Shown: in pieces, positions 61,544 to 64,000 of the stretch
How positions within the stretch are numbered: position 1 is the first letter of the stretch
Layout of the letters: each line of letters begins with the position of its first letter
Assembly: GCA_963703855.1 (NCBI GenBank)
Contig: CAVPFW010000024.1
Span: 12,053 to 76,052 of the forward strand
Source of the DNA: AP-15 sp963703855
Lineage (GTDB): Bacteria > Pseudomonadota > Alphaproteobacteria > ATCC43930 > CGMCC-115725
DNA: 64,000 nt
Reading direction: 5' to 3'
Notes under the pieces: model-generated
Seen by the model: the letters and a program-made list of their open reading frames with translations, nothing else
Databases searched by the model: none
What the model was told of the DNA's origin: nothing
Translations under genes and position numbers: made by a program

Positions 61544-62322
61544 TCATATCCCATCGGCGAAATTCCGTTGGTGAGGAACCTCGCAGAGCAATAGACCGAT
61601 CTTCTCCGGTCGGATTCGCATGGCTTGTGACGAAACGCAAAACATCGGAGAGAACAGCCTGGCGATCTGGTCGAACAAATGGACGTAGTCTGGCTGCAAG
61701 ATCTCGTTCAGGATTTCACCGATCGAGCGAAAACCGTCCCACCGGCGACGGATCATCGCCGCGTCGTTCTTCTTTGGATCAAAAATGAAAGGCTCATACG
61801 TGCCGAACTCCTGGTACCAAGCTCCAAGCACCAACTTCCTCGGCATAAGCAGACATGACGCATGGAAATCTGCTTGCCACTCCACTCGCTCCTTGGCTTG
61901 GCTTGATCGGCAGATGAAGTTCGCAGCCGCCGGTCCACCGAACAACCCGGGCTGCGCCAAGTCATTAGCGAACAGGTGACGATGCAGGCGCCAATGTCCG
62001 CCGCCCTCATGGGCCAGCGTGAAGCGGTAGCGGTCTTCCGTCGGCGGGCGATCCTCCGGGTCGAGGCTCTCGTCGATCACGATCCGGCGCTCGTCGAAGA
62101 ACATCGCGCCGAGGATGTCGGGGCTGGGCCAGAACGTGGCACGCCAAACAGGCGGTGGGTATCGTCGAACTCGATGCCGAGCTTGAGGTGCTTCTCGACG
62201 ATGTCCTCGATGGGGATCGGCGGCATGATGACGACGCCGCGCGCCTGTGCGAATTCGGCCAACAGCGCCGCCGCATCGCGCTCGATCGCTTTTTCGGCGA
62301 GGTAGGGAACCAACCCGGTCAT
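61544..62322 (-). CDS. ImmA/IrrE-type metallopeptidase (one frameshift)
   Basis: About 258 residues. MTGLVPYLAEKAIERDAAAL and VVIMPPIPIEDIVEKHLKLG start it. The frame shifts near 62135 into DILGAMFFDERRIVIDESLD, and RYRFTLAHEGGGHWRLHRHL follows. This has HEGGGH, one residue more than the canonical HExxH zinc motif. RVEWQADFHASCLLMPRKLV supplies the downstream conserved E/D. The family cleaves phage-type repressors to release element excision. It follows an XRE regulator gene on the same strand, the usual ImmR-ImmA pairing. Confidence 0.82.
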
Positions 62323-62370
62323 CTATCAGCCATCCTCATCTACATCGTAGAAACTGCCGCCGCTACGCCG

Positions 62371-62724
62371 TCACTTGTCCTTCGCCTTCTGCGCCTGGCG
62401 GGCGAGCCGGGCGATATCTTCGGCCTTGAGGCCCTTGGTGGTCCGCAGAAGCGCCGTCAGCTCGACCGGCTGACGCTTGATGATGTCGGAGATTTCCGAC
62501 GACACCCGGCCCGCCCGCGCCAGCAGATCGTCGACGTCGCAGCCGATTATCTTGGCTATCGCCGTCACCTTGTCCTCAGCCGGCGGCGGGAACTCGTCTC
62601 GCTCGATCTTGGACAGGTAGGTCGGGCTCACCCCGATCATCTTGGCCATTTCGCGCAAGCCGATCTCTCTCGCCTCTCGTTGACTGCGCACGAACGCGCC
62701 GAACTTCTCCCTCCCGCTGACCAT
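62371..62724 (-). CDS. XRE-family transcriptional regulator
   Basis: 117 residues. FVRSQREAREIGLREMAKMI and GVSPTYLSKIERDEFPPPAE form the helix-turn-helix, with recognition helix SPTYLSKIERD. DVDDLLARAGRVSSEISDII and a C-terminal helical tail follow. It has a GGAGGAG ribosome site. Immediately downstream is the ImmA/IrrE protease, so it probably is the element repressor that the protease removes. A consensus -35 TTGACA lies upstream at 62764-62769. Confidence 0.93.
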   Translation of the reverse strand: MVSGREKFGAFVRSQREAREIGLREMAKMIGVSPTYLSKIERDEFPPPAEDKVTAIAKIIGCDVDDLLARAGRVSSEISDIIKRQPVELTALLRTTKGLKAEDIARLARQAQKAKDK

Positions 62725-63289
62725 GGGTTGCCGCTCCTCCGTTTAGTTACTCCAATGGCAGAATGTCAAGTTTTGGTGGTCCGTGGACCCGGATCTCACC
62801 ATATGTATTCCGAGGCGGTCGAGGGAGACGATCGTTACAATGCGCGGAAGCGCAATGTTCGTCCAGCCGCCGGCGTTCGAACGCAAGGTCGGCGCCCCCG
62901 GCAGGATTGGCAACAGAAACACTGCTGACTGCTTTCGGTGCAAATGCGTCGGTGGACAAGCAGCGGCGCGGGGTCGGCTCGCCACCCGACCTCGCCGTTG
63001 CCCAGCCGCGCCGGCAAGGTCGGTTAAGGGCAGGATGAGCCGGTCAGCGCTGCATCGTCGAAGGCCGCCTCACGGTCGGAAGTGCGTCTGATTTCGTCCG
63101 CTAGACGCCCCTTTCGGCCTCGGTCACGGCGATGAGCGGCGCTTCGGCGACGTGTTGAGCAGGTCCTGCTGTCCGCGCAGAAAGGGCTCGTCACCATGCC
63201 GGGCTCCCTGTACGTCAGGCGCCGGCGCAATCAGCGGAGCCATGGAATCCCTGAGCGGAGTCGAAGCCGACACAGCAGGATCGCCCGCA
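62725..63289. other. intergenic region with the xre promoter, otherwise no gene recognised
   Basis: About 565 bases. The left end has TTGACA on the minus strand (62764-62769), about 40 bases before the xre start, with a weak -10. The rest has no frame with recognisable protein character on either strand. It may contain element-regulatory DNA or decayed sequence. Confidence 0.45.
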
Positions 63290-63553
63290 TCACGCGGTGT
63301 CGACGTAATGCACGATCTCCACGGCGACCGGACCGGTGTCCTCGCCCGATACCTGCACCGGCAGCACCTTTCCGAGCAGCGTCATGAACGCGACCGGGTT
63401 CCTGCTCGATTGCTCGAAGAGATATCGTTCGCCGCCGGCCTTGTCGAGCGCGCCCAGGATTATGTCCTTGAGGGCCCGCGTCATCTTGTTTCGGGCGCCC
63501 TTGGGCCGCCCCTTCCCGGCAGCCGGCGGGCGCGTTCCCTTCAGCGCGGGCAT
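63290..63553 (-). CDS. small phage-type protein, DUF5681-like
   Basis: 87 residues: MPALKGTRPPAAGKGRPKGA, RNKMTRALKDIILGALDKAG and NPVAFMTLLGKVLPVQVSGE. The basic N-terminus (GKGRPKGARNK) and the NPxAFxxLLxKVLPxQVxGxD pattern match small phage and terminase-neighbouring proteins (DUF5681-like). The N-terminus probably contacts DNA. The protein is complete with a clear stop. Function unknown. Confidence 0.75.
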   Translation of the reverse strand: MPALKGTRPPAAGKGRPKGARNKMTRALKDIILGALDKAGGERYLFEQSSRNPVAFMTLLGKVLPVQVSGEDTGPVAVEIVHYVDTA

Positions 63554-63682
63554 CGGCCCGATCCTTTATCGAACATATTTTGCTGGCGTTGGCACACGAT
63601 CCGCGTTTGCCGGGAGCGCCGGACGCGGATCGCACCGGCGCTCGGGTGCGACCAACCCTTTGAACACCTGTCACCGAGGACC

Positions 63683-63982
63683 TCACCGCCCGTTCTTTGC
63701 AGGGGTGCCCTCGCGCTCGTAGGAGCGTGTGATCAGCTCTTCGAGCGTCATAGTGCCATCGACCTTCGCCGCGACGGACGACAGCCGCGGATGAACATAA
63801 GCCGCCGCCGCTTTCGCCATGTCGTCTCGCCGCGCGGGCTCGGCATCGTTGTCCCGCATGACGGCGAGCATGTATTCGAGCGGGGGAACGCCCTCGGCGA
63901 GCGCACGATCGGCAATCTCGCGAGTGCGTCTCGTGGCCGCGCCCCTCGGCCGTCCTGCTCCTGGCCGCTTACCGCCGGGCAC
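63683..63982 (-). CDS. small phage-type protein, terminase small-subunit-like
   Basis: 99 residues: MPGGKRPGAGRPRGAATRRT, EIADRALAEGVPPLEYMLAV, MRDNDAEPARRDDMAKAAAA and YVHPRLSSVAAKVDG. The basic GxRPGAGRPxGAxxRRT start and (P)LEYMLxVMRD...AAxYxHPRLSSV body are typical of small phage proteins next to terminase genes. Resemblance to small terminase subunits is by pattern only. The next element genes lie beyond the window edge. Confidence 0.75.
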   Translation of the reverse strand: MPGGKRPGAGRPRGAATRRTREIADRALAEGVPPLEYMLAVMRDNDAEPARRDDMAKAAAAYVHPRLSSVAAKVDGTMTLEELITRSYEREGTPAKNGR

Positions 63983-64000
63983 GTTGATTTCCGATGATTG

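Overview
The window is GC-rich chromosomal DNA from a proteobacterium, most likely an alphaproteobacterium. The evidence is the sdhC-sdhD-sdhA-sdhB gene order, a DUF6489 protein, RAYT/REP units and an integrative element whose small proteins resemble those of alphaproteobacterial elements. Species cannot be named from the sequence alone. Gene content suggests a free-living heterotroph with a broad catabolic and CoA-ester repertoire: two luciferase-like monooxygenases, an acyl-CoA dehydrogenase, an enoyl-CoA hydratase, a fused CoA-transferase, a CoA-ester lyase, an amidase and a TauD-type dioxygenase.

Layout. 0-4.6 kb: end of a NIPSNAP gene, a PEP-CTERM protein with HAF-type repeats, a nucleoside hydrolase and two divergently oriented PIN-toxin modules. 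4.7-9.1 kb: the succinate dehydrogenase operon and a CoA-ester lyase. 9.3-14.1 kb: a large RHS/YD-repeat protein with an AT-richer C-terminal tip and a small membrane protein after it. 14.1-26.5 kb: pyridoxal kinase, an SDR, an unrecognised 1211-residue protein flanked by a duplicate of the SDR 3' end, a porin, HAD, metallophosphoesterase, phosphatase, acetyltransferase and MBL-fold genes. 26.8-40.8 kb: aminotransferase, DUF4239, TauD, PanE, an HxlR-regulated EmrAB-type pump, cupin, DOPA-dioxygenase-like plus PadR, an NMT1-like binding protein, acyl-CoA dehydrogenase and a DMT transporter. 40.9-42.5 kb: an AT-rich island with a frameshifted multi-pass membrane protein translationally coupled to a HAD-family protein. 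42.6-43.3 kb: a decayed RAYT transposase with REP sequences and a duplicated tail of the neighbouring luciferase-like gene. 43.3-54.6 kb: metabolic genes, MscL and tRNA-Arg(CCT), ending at tRNA-Asn(GTT). 54.7 kb to the end: an integrative element with a large serine recombinase, primase/helicase genes, an XRE/ImmA pair and small phage-type proteins. It runs off the window, and no capsid or tail gene is visible.

Two themes stand out. First, in at least two places (15.7/19.8 kb and 42.6/43.3 kb), and perhaps a third (4.55/4.66 kb), the 3' end of a gene including its stop codon is repeated on the far side of inserted DNA. This is the footprint expected when DNA enters at gene 3' ends. Second, more than 20 apparent frameshifts occur, many in otherwise intact housekeeping-type genes (panE, HIT, acyl-CoA dehydrogenase, hydrolase). 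They most likely reflect indel errors in the assembly rather than mass gene decay. Frameshifted genes are therefore given as one locus with the shift position noted.

The best candidate for an undescribed system is the AT-rich membrane protein plus HAD pair at 41.0-42.5 kb. Next is the RHS tip with its downstream membrane protein.
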